From Enterococcaceae bacterium OF42-14pH9A (GTDB lineage: Bacteria > Bacillota > Bacilli > Lactobacillales > Enterococcaceae): a stretch of 64,000 nucleotides of DNA. The stretch covers positions 1,125,338-1,189,337 of the forward strand of contig JAQEYU010000001.1 of NCBI GenBank assembly GCA_027692465.1. The letters run 5' to 3'. This document shows positions 16,897-25,203 of the stretch, one piece after another (the first letter of the stretch is position 1; every line of letters starts with the position of its first letter). Made by a program: the position numbers and the translations under genes. The notes below the pieces were generated by a model. That model was given only the letters and a program-made list of their open reading frames with translations, had not been told where the DNA came from and searched no databases.

Positions 16897-17039
16897 AAAA
16901 ATCTGCATATTGTTTGATATCATATTAGAATGGCTTGTTGATACAACAGTCTTTTCAATCCATCTGATATTGAATGATATAAAGGAATGTTTTTTTAAAC
17001 TAAGCCAAAAATTATAGTGTGGGGCACATAGGAAAGACG

Positions 17040-17082
17040 TGAAAAAGGAAATGAAATGTCATAAATAGTATTTCATCTCCTT
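17040..17082. terminator. Bidirectional terminator beside the 58-residue peptide gene
   Basis: AAGGAGATGAAAT pairs with ATTTCATTTCCTT (read on the minus strand), with T-rich flanks on both strands. It ends the minus-strand peptide gene. Confidence 0.7.
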
Positions 17083-17118
17083 TATTTTTAATTGCGTATA
17101 GTGGAACGGTGGATCTGA

Positions 17119-17295
17119 TTATTCAGAAAAAAACTTAGCAAGAATATAACTAATATAGGACATCAATAGTGTAGCGATAACATTAAAAAATAGTTTGTTT
17201 ATGCCCAGGTAGTCTGCACAGCTATAATATATTATTGTTAATATTGTAAAAATTACCAATTCTTTTTTTAGTTTCTTTTTATTGTTTTCCATCAT
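17119..17295 (-). CDS. 58-residue membrane peptide divergent from Rgg 2
   Basis: A short gene with an ideal ribosome binding site (GGAGGGAAAACA before ATG 17295). The protein begins MMENNKKKLKKELVIF. It has a Lys-rich N-terminus and two hydrophobic segments (about residues 13-29 and 36-54), so it should be a small membrane protein. A terminator follows at 17040-17082. It is divergent from Rgg 2 with about 100 bases between them, the usual position for an Rgg target. It could be an immunity-type or signalling protein; no homologue recognised. Confidence 0.55.
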   Translation of the reverse strand: MMENNKKKLKKELVIFTILTIIYYSCADYLGINKLFFNVIATLLMSYISYILAKFFSE

Positions 17296-17397
17296 TGTTT
17301 TCCCTCCTCTTTACTTGGTGATGTATCCAATATACAATTAAGTACCATTTTCAAAAAAATATGCTCAAAATTTCGGCATAAAAAAAGAGGTTTTTTT

Positions 17398-18225
17398 ATG
17401 GAATCTAATGAATTGTTGAAATCTTTCAGAATTGAACGAGGTGTGACGCAAACGGATTTATCTGATGGAATCTCCACTAGAAATACCCTTGGCAGCTATG
17501 AAACAAAAGGGAAATCCATTAATTATCAAGTTTTACGTCAGTATTTGGATAGATTGAATGTATCAATCGAAGAGTTTGATTACTTGTCTTCAGAAGATTT
17601 AAATAGCAATAAAAAAAATATTTCTACTACGCTTGCTAAAATGTATTATCGACAGGATTTCGAAGGTCTACAGCAGATGATTCGTAAACTCGAGAAACGG
17701 TATGATTCGACGAAGGACTTTTACTATTTCCACCTTCTTGCGCAGTACACACTTGCTCTAGATAAGGAAGGTGTAATGAGCATAAATCAAAGTGAGCGTA
17801 GTTATTTTTCTGATAAAATCAAGTTGTACTTAAGTAAGATAGATACTTGGGGACAATTTGAAGCAGCCCTTTTTATTAACTTTATGTATATTTTCGAAAC
17901 GGAATATGTAGTTCATATGTTGAGCTATATTGGTCAAAAAAGTCCGGTTTATAGCACACTTTACAAGAAATACCGTCTTTTAGAGAAAATGCATCTCAAT
18001 GCAATGTATCTTTTGTATGAACGGCAGGAATTTCATCTGGTTACTGTTATTATTAGTTCTTTCAAAACGATAATTGATAAAGATGATTTGAAAAGTAAGG
18101 TTATCATTTCCTTTTTTGAAGGTGTCTTTGAAGAGGATGAACCGAAAAAAAATCTGGCACTTAAAGTACTGAGGACTTTTGACATGGATGCTCATGCTGA
18201 CTACTTAGTAACCCTTTGCGGTTAA
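17398..18225 (+). CDS. Rgg/GadR/MutR-family transcriptional regulator 2
   Basis: A 275-residue Rgg-type regulator. It has an N-terminal helix-turn-helix (KSFRIERGVTQTDLSDGISTRNTLGSYE, about residues 8-36) and a helical peptide-sensing C-terminal domain. It shares the layout and several motifs with Rgg 1 (for example YLxxIDTWGQFEAALFxNxxYIFE against STWGRFELTLFTNCLYLFD), so the two are paralogous. It is strongly A+T-rich, unlike the core genes. ATG 17398 follows AAAAGAGG. It is divergent from the 58-residue peptide gene. Confidence 0.87.
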   Translation: MESNELLKSFRIERGVTQTDLSDGISTRNTLGSYETKGKSINYQVLRQYLDRLNVSIEEFDYLSSEDLNSNKKNISTTLAKMYYRQDFEGLQQMIRKLEKRYDSTKDFYYFHLLAQYTLALDKEGVMSINQSERSYFSDKIKLYLSKIDTWGQFEAALFINFMYIFETEYVVHMLSYIGQKSPVYSTLYKKYRLLEKMHLNAMYLLYERQEFHLVTVIISSFKTIIDKDDLKSKVIISFFEGVFEEDEPKKNLALKVLRTFDMDAHADYLVTLCG

Positions 18226-18790
18226 TTTAGATCCTGAAGATATCAAGAATCTTATGGAGATTTTGTTATTTGATAGTCAGTGGATTGATTTCAGAAAAGT
18301 ATGGCATTGAGATATTCCGACAGAGTGAAAGAATTGCAATAGAGGATAATTGAAGGGGAAGCGAATTATGTCTGATTTTCAGGGGAGACCCAAAAAGGCG
18401 TGACCTTGGTAAATCACGTCTGCTCATTGTTTGGAGCAGAAGGTTTTCGGATGTTTTTTATAGCAGGTCACGAAAAACTTTTTTGAGTATAATGATACAA
18501 ATTGGGATTCTAGTCAACTCATATCAGAATTGGAGCAGGTGTGAAGTGCTTTTTCAAGTGGACGATTTTTTTCTCTGCCAAAAATGTTGCTTATTTTCTG
18601 TATGCAAAACTTAACAGTTTATCTGCTTATCTGCGAAAAGTGAGTGTAATGGAATCAGCTTTGAGACATATGCAAAAATATATATGCACGGAAGTTTGGG
18701 AAAAAAATGTTGATCAAATAGTTTTGGAAGATTAGGGAGTTATTCTGCTATATTTTGATAATTTCGAATATGTTGATTTACAAAGCTTTC
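18226..18790 (+). other. Decayed A+T-rich stretch
   Basis: Contains a 3' gene remnant on the plus strand (18204-18309, ending LMEILLFDSQWIDFRKVWH), an 11-codon frame at 18369-18404 after GGGGAAG, and an open frame at 18541-18735 (64 codons from GTG, no good ribosome binding site). None has a recognised family. The stretch reads like broken accessory genes after Rgg 2. Confidence 0.4.
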
Positions 18791-18822
18791 AAAAAGAGGT
18801 CCTCCTTTAAAAGAAGACCTCT
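18791..18822 (-). terminator. Rho-independent terminator after the HAD/acetyltransferase/AraC operon
   Basis: On the minus strand AGAGGTC pairs with GACCTCT, followed by TTTT. Confidence 0.75.
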
Positions 18823-18909
18823 ACATCTGCAATTCTGATGTCTTTACTATCTGCTTGAGATACACCATTGAGTTGATGCCCGCGACTCTCACCGTCTCAA
18901 AGAAAATTA

Positions 18910-19746
18910 TCAGGAAAGATTGGCATCGCAACCTTCCTGGGTCTCCAAAATCTTCGTAATCTGATCTAGCACAGCATCTGTCTCATTACTCCCAATGACA
19001 TGTTTGGCAGTCGCGCCGATATGTTCGCTGTGGACGGTCATTGCATAGCTGTGTGGTGTCAATGCGAGCATTTCAGCATCATTGTCCGAATCACCGAATG
19101 CGGCGAGGTGATGATGTGCCAACTGCCATTGGGTCAACAGATGCATCAGTGCAGTGCCTTTGTTTATACCAGGGACCATTATGTCGATACTACCGTGACC
19201 ACTGGATACTGCAACAATTTGTCCGGTTAGCTGATCGTTCAAGTGATCGACCAACGCTCTTGGGTTCGGCAAGGTCACATCCAAGGCAATTTTGACGATT
19301 TGGTCATCAGGTACTGTAACAAAATCATCAACAACCGTCAAAGCATGATAGTAGATGGCTGCAAATTCCTTGAAGCGCTGACTGGCATTTTGTTTGATGT
19401 AAGCGGCTTTGACGCCACACAGCAACAATTCTATTTGCTCACCGTCAGTTTCGTATTCCGCCAAGCAATCGAGAATTGATTGCACGGTTTCATTCGTGAA
19501 CGCACCCATGACCATTTGCCGACTGCCTTGTGTGATCAAAGCACCATTTTCGGAAACATAAGTGATCTTGTCATCCTTATCGGGAAAAAAGTCACGTAAC
19601 TGGGCGTACTGATTACCGCTCGCGACAACAAAGCGTACACCTTGCTCAGTCATTTTGGTCAATAGCTGGTCAAATCGAGACTCATTGTAAGTATTGGTGC
19701 TGCGTAAAAAGGTCCCATCCATATCTGTTGCAATCACCTTGATCAT
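18910..19746 (-). CDS. Cof-type HAD-IIB family hydrolase (sugar phosphatase-like)
   Basis: A 278-residue HAD phosphatase. Motif I is VIATDMDGTFL with the nucleophile Asp near residue 8. Motif II is FVVASGN, motif III contains KGTALMHLL, and motif IV is AFGDSDNDAEML. The IIB cap between motifs II and III is typical of Cof/YidA-like enzymes acting on sugar phosphates. ATG 19746 follows GAGGAGGAA; the longer frame upstream runs into the acetyltransferase gene. It is the last gene of a minus-strand run after AraC and the acetyltransferase, 19 bases from the latter, so it is very likely cotranscribed. Confidence 0.88.
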   Translation of the reverse strand: MIKVIATDMDGTFLRSTNTYNESRFDQLLTKMTEQGVRFVVASGNQYAQLRDFFPDKDDKITYVSENGALITQGSRQMVMGAFTNETVQSILDCLAEYETDGEQIELLLCGVKAAYIKQNASQRFKEFAAIYYHALTVVDDFVTVPDDQIVKIALDVTLPNPRALVDHLNDQLTGQIVAVSSGHGSIDIMVPGINKGTALMHLLTQWQLAHHHLAAFGDSDNDAEMLALTPHSYAMTVHSEHIGATAKHVIGSNETDAVLDQITKILETQEGCDANLS

Positions 19747-19765
19747 TTCTGATTCCTCCTCATCG

Positions 19766-20389
19766 TTACCAAAGTTCCTTCCTAAGTTCGATGGCATCGG
19801 CATCTGTGATCTGACGTACGACGCGAGCTGGGACACCAGCTGCAAAACTATTTGCTGGAATGTCACGTGTGACGACACTACCGGCGCCAATCACACAACC
19901 TTCACCGATTGTAACACCGCCAACGACAGTCACATTGCTGGCAAGCCAGCAGTTGTCACCAATCGTGATTGGTCGAGTATATTCTGGTGCGTACAACGAA
20001 CCGTCATTTTCGACTTTCATATTGCGATCTTGCCAGCGCATTGGGTGTACCGACGTCGCAAGTGTCCCATTCATGCCGATCATCACATCGTGACCGATTT
20101 TGATCATGCCATTGTCCAGAACGGCGAAGTTATAGTTAGCATAGAAATTGTCGCCGAACTCAATATTTTCGCCTAGTTCAATGAATAGCGGACCTTGGAA
20201 GAAAGCGGTTCCTTTTCGGTGCGGTAATAATTCGTCTAAGATCATGGCTCTGATCTCGACAGCGGATTCTAAGGTCTGGCTATACAGTTGGCTTAGTTCA
20301 TGGGCACGCTTCCGTCGAACAGCGAGTTCTTTGTCTCCTGCATCGTACATCTTGCCGGCAAGCATCTTTTGTTCATTAATATTAGTCAT
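19766..20389 (-). CDS. Sugar O-acetyltransferase (maltose/galactoside acetyltransferase family)
   Basis: A 207-residue member of the left-handed beta-helix acetyltransferases (Maa/LacA/NodL). The N-terminal EKMLAGKMYDAGD-like segment, the hexapeptide repeats, the catalytic His in TSVHPM and the end ITIGDNCWLASNVTVVGGVTIGEGCVIGAGSVVTRDIP...AGVPARVVR are all present. It transfers acetyl from acetyl-CoA to sugars, possibly as a detoxification step. It lies 6 bases after AraC and 19 bases before the HAD gene, forming a three-gene operon. Confidence 0.92.
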   Translation of the reverse strand: MTNINEQKMLAGKMYDAGDKELAVRRKRAHELSQLYSQTLESAVEIRAMILDELLPHRKGTAFFQGPLFIELGENIEFGDNFYANYNFAVLDNGMIKIGHDVMIGMNGTLATSVHPMRWQDRNMKVENDGSLYAPEYTRPITIGDNCWLASNVTVVGGVTIGEGCVIGAGSVVTRDIPANSFAAGVPARVVRQITDADAIELRKELW

Positions 20390-20395
20390 CAGTGA

Positions 20396-21280
20396 TTACT
20401 CCTTGTTTTCGCGAATTTTCGCGTATTTGATTTGGTACTGCTTTGGGGTGTGGCCGTAAGACCGCTTGAACTGTTGGATAAAATAGCCACTACTATTAAA
20501 GCCGCAAGCACGAGCAACGTCAGTAACCACCTCGGTAGTCATTTGAAGCAGTCGAGCAGCTTGTGCGAGCCGAAAGTCGATAATGAATCGGTTAGGTGCC
20601 TTCGTTGTAAAACGATCAAAACAAGCAAAACATTCAGCGCGAGTGATACCAGTTGCGACACAGATTGTCTCGATCGTTAGCGATTCAGCATAATGCGCAG
20701 CAATATAGTCTAGGATAACCTTTGTATTGGCGGCGTGTCGCTTCTTTGGGTCAGCTTGCAACAAGTGATAACTGTCTGTCGATAGTGGAATTGTGACGAT
20801 TTCCCATAGTTTGAAAAACCATGACAAACTCTTTAACACTGACTCACGATCTAAGTAGGCCGCCATCAAGGTTTCTAAAACTTGTTGATCGCACTCGGAA
20901 TCCTTATGCAAAATGCGGGCTAAGATCGGGGCTGTTAGATATGCTTCGGCGAGCTGTCCTCGAAGTAACTCAGGGAACACCTCGGGTTCAACAACTAGCA
21001 CCGCCGTCACGGCGTCCGTTGTTCCCACGCTAGTGTGTAAAGTACCACTATTGATGAAAATTCCGTCCCCGGCAGTTAAGGTGACAGGTTGACCATTAAT
21101 CAAGTATGAGACTTTACCACTAAGAACAATATCGAACTCGATTGCCTGATGCCAGTGACAATCAAGCGTGTTGTCCAGCATATCGGCATATTGATCGATC
21201 CACCAACCGAGAACCCGAAAATTATCTGGATACGAAAATAACTCCTGCATCGTTGGAGTCATCGCCAACGATTCTTTCAT
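20396..21280 (-). CDS. AraC-family transcriptional regulator
   Basis: A 294-residue regulator. It has an N-terminal cupin-like sensor (HWHQAIEFDIVLSGKVSYLINGQ, about residues 42-65, then GDGIFINSGTLHT) and a C-terminal pair of helix-turn-helix motifs (SLTIETICVATGITRAECFACFDRFT and VTDVARACGFNSSGYFIQQFKRSYGHTPKQYQ). Such proteins normally activate adjacent sugar genes when the sugar is bound, so it probably controls the operon it heads. The stop is 6 bases before the acetyltransferase start. Composition is close to the core genome and unlike the Rgg genes in the same island. Confidence 0.9.
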   Translation of the reverse strand: MKESLAMTPTMQELFSYPDNFRVLGWWIDQYADMLDNTLDCHWHQAIEFDIVLSGKVSYLINGQPVTLTAGDGIFINSGTLHTSVGTTDAVTAVLVVEPEVFPELLRGQLAEAYLTAPILARILHKDSECDQQVLETLMAAYLDRESVLKSLSWFFKLWEIVTIPLSTDSYHLLQADPKKRHAANTKVILDYIAAHYAESLTIETICVATGITRAECFACFDRFTTKAPNRFIIDFRLAQAARLLQMTTEVVTDVARACGFNSSGYFIQQFKRSYGHTPKQYQIKYAKIRENKE

Positions 21281-21448
21281 CTTATCACCTCGTTTCGTAC
21301 GATTGTTAAATTTATCGGGGATTTTATCGTTTAGAAAACTGTTTATAAGTATAATAATGACATAATTGTCAGTAAAGTCAATTATAAATTTATGTATTTT
21401 TTTAAAGTTCGAGGGACGGACAAGATGAGAAATGAACTCTGGCTCGCG

Positions 21449-21568
21449 TTGCTGGCAGTCAATTTCAGAAAATTGACTGCCAGCAATGGGTACCGCAAAA
21501 GCGAACCGTCAACAAAACAGAAAAACAAGACACAAAAATTGTGAAAATAATTTTTGTGTCTTGTTTTT
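21449..21568. repeat. Two adjacent long perfect hairpins
   Basis: Hairpin 1: a 17-base perfect stem starting TTGCTGGCAGTCAATTT (21449-21465 with 21470-21486) and a 4-base loop. Hairpin 2: a 20-base perfect stem (21521-21540 with 21549-21568; AAAAACAAGACACAAAAATT), which looks like a strong bidirectional terminator. They lie between the AraC promoter and the IS element. Confidence 0.8.
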
Positions 21569-21633
21569 GTTAGGGTCGGGATTGATGTCCCGGGCCCGGT
21601 AAAATTTCATTAGATTAGGGCCCGTCTTAAAAC

Positions 21634-22090
21634 TATTTCGACAATACAAAGATAGCTGCGACATGAAGGAATGCTTCAAAAGATTTTGCAAGTTTATCAT
21701 AACGTGTTGCGATTCTTCTAAAATGCTTGATTTTGTTAAAAAAGCATGCGATCAGATGACGTTCTTTGTAAAGATGCCTGTCGTACCCCCATGGTTCTTT
21801 GATATTTTTACGTGGTGGAATTGTATAATTCGCTTTCTGTTCTGTAATATACGAGCGGATTTCCTTTGAGCACTAGGCTCGGTCACCAATTATGTTGCTG
21901 TTTTTTATCTCAGCGTGTTTAAGTAATTCAATTGCAACTGTACTATCGTGGATATTTCCTCCTGACAGTAGAAAATATAACAGATTTCCTAATCCGCCTA
22001 CAAGTGCATGAATTTTTGTTGTGTGGCCACCGCTGCTTTTACCGATCTGTTGATCATCAAAAATCAGCCCCTTTTTTAGTGCCCGTACTA
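21634..22090 (-). pseudogene. Transposase second frame (OrfB), with an in-frame stop and a lost catalytic Glu
   Basis: This frame continues the transposase after a -1 shift: KSSGGHTTKIHALVGGLGNLLYFLLSGGNIHDS, then IIGDRA with the second catalytic Asp. It then meets an amber codon (21873-21875) where related enzymes have Tyr, and is open again through YKERHLIACFFNKIKHFRRIATRYDKLA to the end. In the family motif Y-x2-R-x3-E the last residue is the catalytic Glu; here the codon (21747-21749) is GCA, Ala. The enzyme is therefore dead by two independent changes. Confidence 0.8.
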
Positions 22091-22401
22091 TGTTGGTGGG
22101 CGGTCACGCAAGTGGAATCAATTGAGATATTTTCAAAATATGAATCGATAGTCATTGTCCTGAAGATAGCTTCGAGCAGTCCGGAATCACGCCAATGACA
22201 GAAGCGACTATAAACAGTTTTCCATGAACCATAACGTTCCTTTGGGAGGTCACGCCATGCTGCGCCACTTCTTGCGACCCATAAAATAGCATTAAACATT
22301 GTACGATTATCTTTTGGCGGTCGTCCAGTTCGATAAGAAGGAAATAAGTCTTTAATTTGTTCCCATTGTTCATCGGACATTTCATAGCGTCTGATAGCCA
22401 T
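22057..22401 (-). CDS. Transposase first frame (OrfA) of the IS5-family element
   Basis: The frame gives 114 residues (MAIRRYEMSDEQWEQIKDLFP...), the N-terminal part of an IS427-group transposase. It includes the GRPPKDNRTMFNAILWVARSGAAWRDLP segment and the first catalytic Asp in ISIDST. It ends soon after a run of six A followed by GGGG (about 22065-22080), a typical -1 slippery site by which OrfA and OrfB are fused. ATG 22401 has AAGGAG 9 bases upstream. Confidence 0.85.
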   Translation of the reverse strand: MAIRRYEMSDEQWEQIKDLFPSYRTGRPPKDNRTMFNAILWVARSGAAWRDLPKERYGSWKTVYSRFCHWRDSGLLEAIFRTMTIDSYFENISIDSTCVTAHQHSTGTKKGADF

Positions 22402-22581
22402 TACAACCCGCTCCTTAGTCTTTTTCTTTATCATACCAAGGAACAGTTAAGTTATCAGCTATGAATAGTTTTCAGACACGCCTTAAAATCATGTACAGAA
22501 AATCGTAAGTAATTTGATGAGTTATCTCGATGCTTAGGGAAAATATAGGAAAATCATTTTTATAGAAGTTTTCAAAGCAAA

Positions 22582-22621
22582 CAAAAAAGCCCAAATCCTT
22601 GGTAAACAAGGGTTTGGACTC
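22582..22621 (-). terminator. Rho-independent terminator after rpsD
   Basis: On the minus strand AGTCCAAACCCTTG pairs with CAAGGATTTGGGC (small mismatch), followed by TTTTTTG. It lies inside the putative island and differs in sequence from the probable original rpsD terminator at 16820-16860. Confidence 0.85.
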
Positions 22622-22630
22622 GAGGTAACA

Positions 22631-22656
22631 GAGATTACATCAATTTGTTGTAGAAT
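22631..22656 (-). other. attR-like site in the rpsD 3' end
   Basis: The last codons and stop of rpsD plus flanking bases, identical over 26 bases to 16871-16896. Confidence 0.75.
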
Positions 22657-23246
22657 TCAACGATGAATGATTCGTCTACATCCGGAGTCATTTCGTCACG
22701 TTCTGGTAAGCGAGTCAATGAACCTTCCAATTTTTCGTCGTCGAAGCTTACGAACGCAGGGCGGCCGATTGTTGCTTCAACAGCTTCTTTAATGGTGATC
22801 AGGTTTTTAGATTTTTCGCGAACGGAGATTACTTGACCTACTTCAACGTGGTATGAAGGTATGTCAACGCGTTTGCCGTCTACCGTGATATGGCCGTGGT
22901 TGACCAATTGACGAGCTTGACGACGAGTAGTTGCCAAACCAAGACGGTAAACCATGTTGTCCAAACGTTGTTCCAGCAAGATCATGAAGTTAACACCGTG
23001 TTTACCTTCTTTGATTTTGCTTGCTTTTACAAACAAGTTACGGAATTGACGTTCGTTCAAACCGAACATATGACGCAGTTTTTGTTTTTCAGTTAATTGC
23101 AAGCCGTATTCAGATTTTTTGCCACGGCTGTTTGGTCCGTGTTGACCTGGTGGGAATGGGCGACGAGCCAATTCTTTACCGGTGCCGGACAGAGAGACGC
23201 CCAAGCGGCGAGATTGTTTCCAAGATGGTCCAGTATAACGAGACAT
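22635..23246 (-). CDS. rpsD: 30S ribosomal protein S4
   Basis: A 203-residue S4, complete from [23 protein letters not shown] to FYNKLM. The S4 RNA-binding domain ([38 protein letters not shown]) is at about 92-135. It binds 16S rRNA early in small-subunit assembly and often represses its own mRNA. The gene stands alone, as usual in Firmicutes. The Zn-binding Cys residues of some S4 proteins are absent (C-minus form). ATG 23246 follows TTGGAGGAAT. Its 3' end is the integration site of the neighbouring island. Confidence 0.98.
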   Translation of the reverse strand: MSRYTGPSWKQSRRLGVSLSGTGKELARRPFPPGQHGPNSRGKKSEYGLQLTEKQKLRHMFGLNERQFRNLFVKASKIKEGKHGVNFMILLEQRLDNMVYRLGLATTRRQARQLVNHGHITVDGKRVDIPSYHVEVGQVISVREKSKNLITIKEAVEATIGRPAFVSFDDEKLEGSLTRLPERDEMTPDVDESFIVEFYNKLM

Positions 23247-23420
23247 TTAAGATTCCTCCAATTAATTGAGTTGGAGTAAAATAATCCGATGAAAAATTCA
23301 TATTCGTGCAGGTCATTCTTCAACGTTCACCTTTTCGCAGCCGCGGGTACTGGTTGAACTGAACAAGTCAGCGATGAACTGGGGACGAGCTATTATTTTT
23401 CTGCTGCATTATTTTACACA
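23247..23420 (-). promoter_or_regulatory. rpsD promoter and structured 5' leader
   Basis: On the minus strand a TAAAAT box near 23413-23418, with TTGTGT 18 bases further upstream, precedes a leader of about 150 bases with several complementary segments. S4 leaders that bind S4 are known upstream of rpsD in Firmicutes. The length and position fit, but I could not match the consensus fold base by base. Confidence 0.45.
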
Positions 23421-23479
23421 AAGAGTAGTATACGACACAAAGAAGGCCCCGTCAAGCTGGGCGACGGGGAAAAGCTCCA

Positions 23480-23995
23480 TCAGTCGGTGTCCTCAAGTGC
23501 CAGCTTCTGAAAAACCTGACGACGATTGCGAGCCTCGATCAGGCGAAAAGAAGGGGTGGCTTCCGCCAATATACGGTCGACGTTTTTGCCTTGCCGCTGT
23601 GGAAAATGCCAGATGTATTTCAAAAAGTCCGGATCCAGCATATCCGGATTGGCACCGGGGCTGCTTTTCCCCCGATAGGTAAAGTAGCGTTTGACGACCC
23701 GCCAGATGGCAATTATACGTGGGACTTTCAGATAGATGACCAGATCGGCCCGCTGCAGCCGCTGTGGCAACAGAGAATCATAATTGCCGTCGATGATCCA
23801 ACGCTCTTCTGCTAAGAGGGGGACCAATTTTTCCTGCAGCTGCGAGAGGGTGATGGTGGTTTGATCCTTCTGCCAAAAGAGCCGGTCCAAGCGGATTAAC
23901 GGCAGTTGCGAGTCACGGGCCAATGCTGTCGCCAGTGTTGATTTGCCGGCTCCCGGAGAACCGATAATCAGGATTCGTTGGTAATTATGAGTCAT
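23480..23995 (-). CDS. P-loop kinase of the adenylate kinase/FlaR-like (DNA topology modulation) family
   Basis: A 171-residue P-loop protein. Walker A is GSPGAGKST at about residues 13-21, then RLDRLFWQKD, WIIDGNY (the family's Walker B-like segment) and DLVIYLKVPR. These motifs are shared by small uncharacterised kinases annotated as FlaR or adenylate kinase-like. ATG 23995 is preferred because it starts the conserved fold and has GAAAGGGAC upstream; the longer TTG frame adds only a non-conserved basic tail. It is a single gene between rpsD and the FNT channel. Substrate unknown. Confidence 0.8.
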   Translation of the reverse strand: MTHNYQRILIIGSPGAGKSTLATALARDSQLPLIRLDRLFWQKDQTTITLSQLQEKLVPLLAEERWIIDGNYDSLLPQRLQRADLVIYLKVPRIIAIWRVVKRYFTYRGKSSPGANPDMLDPDFLKYIWHFPQRQGKNVDRILAEATPSFRLIEARNRRQVFQKLALEDTD

Positions 23996-24403
23996 TGAGT
24001 GTCCCTTTCGTTTATTGACCGGTAAAAGGCGAGCAGACGGGCGCAAGGTCAGCCACCCGCTTCCTTTCGCCGCCCTGAAAAAGGTTGAGCTGAAATATGC
24101 GTTCTTATTTTAAGGAAAGCACAAACGAAACGGATAAGAAAGACTTAAGACTTTCATAACAATTGTCACAGAGAGAAAAAATGACCAAAATTCGAATCAA
24201 GCAGGAAGCAGCGGTCAGCTGACTGTTTTTGAAGACCGGATTGGCAGGTTTTTCTTTCAGAAAAGGGATGACAATTGTTGCGTGTTTTCATTCATTTTCA
24301 AAAATCACTTTACAAAATAAGGATCCCTCATTACAATAATGAAGTATTATGGACTTTTTTTGGATTGCATTTTGAAATACATATTAAAAGGAGAAGAGAG
24401 AAG
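23996..24403 (+). promoter_or_regulatory. Intergenic region with the FNT gene promoter
   Basis: TTTACA (24309-24314), a 17-base spacer and TACAAT (24332-24337) make a good promoter about 65 bases before the FNT gene start. The remaining 300 bases are A+T-rich and hold no gene I can support. Confidence 0.65.
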
Positions 24404-25201
24404 ATGAATCCGGTATCCCCATTATTTGAAAAAATCGATACGTCCATCGAAAAGAAGATCGACCTGATCGAAGGCAGTTATTTCCGCTATGCGGTGCGGG
24501 CGATGTTGGCCTGTTTGTTTTTGACGTTGGGAACAGCGGTCGCTTTTGCTATCGCAATGAAGGGCGAGCATATCGCTCCCGGCTTGGGTAAAATGCTTTA
24601 TGCGTTCATGTTCAGTTGGTCGTTGGTCATGATTTTGTATTTGAATGCCGAGTTGGGGACTTCCAACATGCTGTATATGACAGTCGGTGTCTATCGCAAA
24701 CGACTGAGTGTGCCGTTGGCGGCGAAGATCTTGTTCACCTGTATTCTTTTCAACCTGATCGGCGGGGTAGTCTTCGGTGTATTAGTTGCTCAAACCACAC
24801 CTTTTCAAGGGTTGGAACCGGACAATTTCTTCTTTACTTCGATTCAGGCCAAATTGGCTAAATCTACCTTGCAGATCCTGGTGGAGGGGATGTTTGCCAA
24901 TATCGTGGTGAACACGGCTGTTTTGGCTTCGATGCGGATGAAAGACGATGCCGGTAAAGTGGCAGCGATTATCTTTATCATCTTTATTTTTGCTTTTCTC
25001 GGCTACGAACACGTTATCGCCAATTTCCCGGCCTTCACATTGGCTTTTGTAGCTTCCGGCGGTTCATTGGACGGAATGACCGTTGCCAGCGTGCTGCACA
25101 ATCTGATCTTTGCCCTGATTGGAAACTACATCGGCGGCGGCTTGGTCATGGGCCTTGGTTATGCATGGCTCAACAATTCAAAATCAACATACGTAGATTA
25201 A
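24404..25201 (+). CDS. Formate/nitrite transporter (FNT) family channel
   Basis: A 265-residue membrane protein of the FNT family (FocA/NirC-like), which moves small monocarboxylates or nitrite across the membrane. About six hydrophobic segments are present. The family pattern NAELGTSNMLYMTVGVYRKRL near residue 82 and a later region with NIVVNTAVLAS (the NxxVxxA-type loop) are visible. ATG 24404 follows AAAAGGAGAAG. It stands alone with its own promoter and terminator. Formate export in a fermenting lactic-type bacterium is the likeliest role, but the substrate cannot be read from the sequence. Confidence 0.88.
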   Translation: MNPVSPLFEKIDTSIEKKIDLIEGSYFRYAVRAMLACLFLTLGTAVAFAIAMKGEHIAPGLGKMLYAFMFSWSLVMILYLNAELGTSNMLYMTVGVYRKRLSVPLAAKILFTCILFNLIGGVVFGVLVAQTTPFQGLEPDNFFFTSIQAKLAKSTLQILVEGMFANIVVNTAVLASMRMKDDAGKVAAIIFIIFIFAFLGYEHVIANFPAFTLAFVASGGSLDGMTVASVLHNLIFALIGNYIGGGLVMGLGYAWLNNSKSTYVD

Positions 25202-25203
25202 AT

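Larger units (their letters stand above)
21619..22482 (-). mobile_element. IS5-family (IS427-like) insertion sequence, inactivated
   Basis: About 864 bp. The left end reads GGGCCCGTCTTAAAACTATT and the right end, on the other strand, GGCGTGTCTGAAAACTATTC. TA flanks the left end and TTA follows the right. It carries a two-frame DDE transposase on the minus strand with a frameshift window. The right-end inverted repeat is almost the same as the ends of the dispersed family A repeats. Confidence 0.85.
16897..22656. mobile_element. Putative genomic island at the 3' end of rpsD
   Basis: About 5.8 kb between the two copies of the 26-base rpsD end. Contents are a 58-residue membrane peptide gene, Rgg 2, decayed sequence, a HAD phosphatase, a sugar O-acetyltransferase, an AraC regulator and a dead IS5-family element. 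The element carries its own terminator for the restored rpsD end (22582-22621). No integrase or excisionase gene is visible, so any mobility gene has been lost. Composition is uneven: the Rgg part is A+T-rich, while the sugar genes are not. Confidence 0.6.

Noticed and set aside
24275..24403. N-terminal extension of the FNT gene
   Set aside because: The frame is open upstream, but the promoter lies inside it and AAAAGGAGAAG sits just before ATG 24404, which starts the conserved protein.
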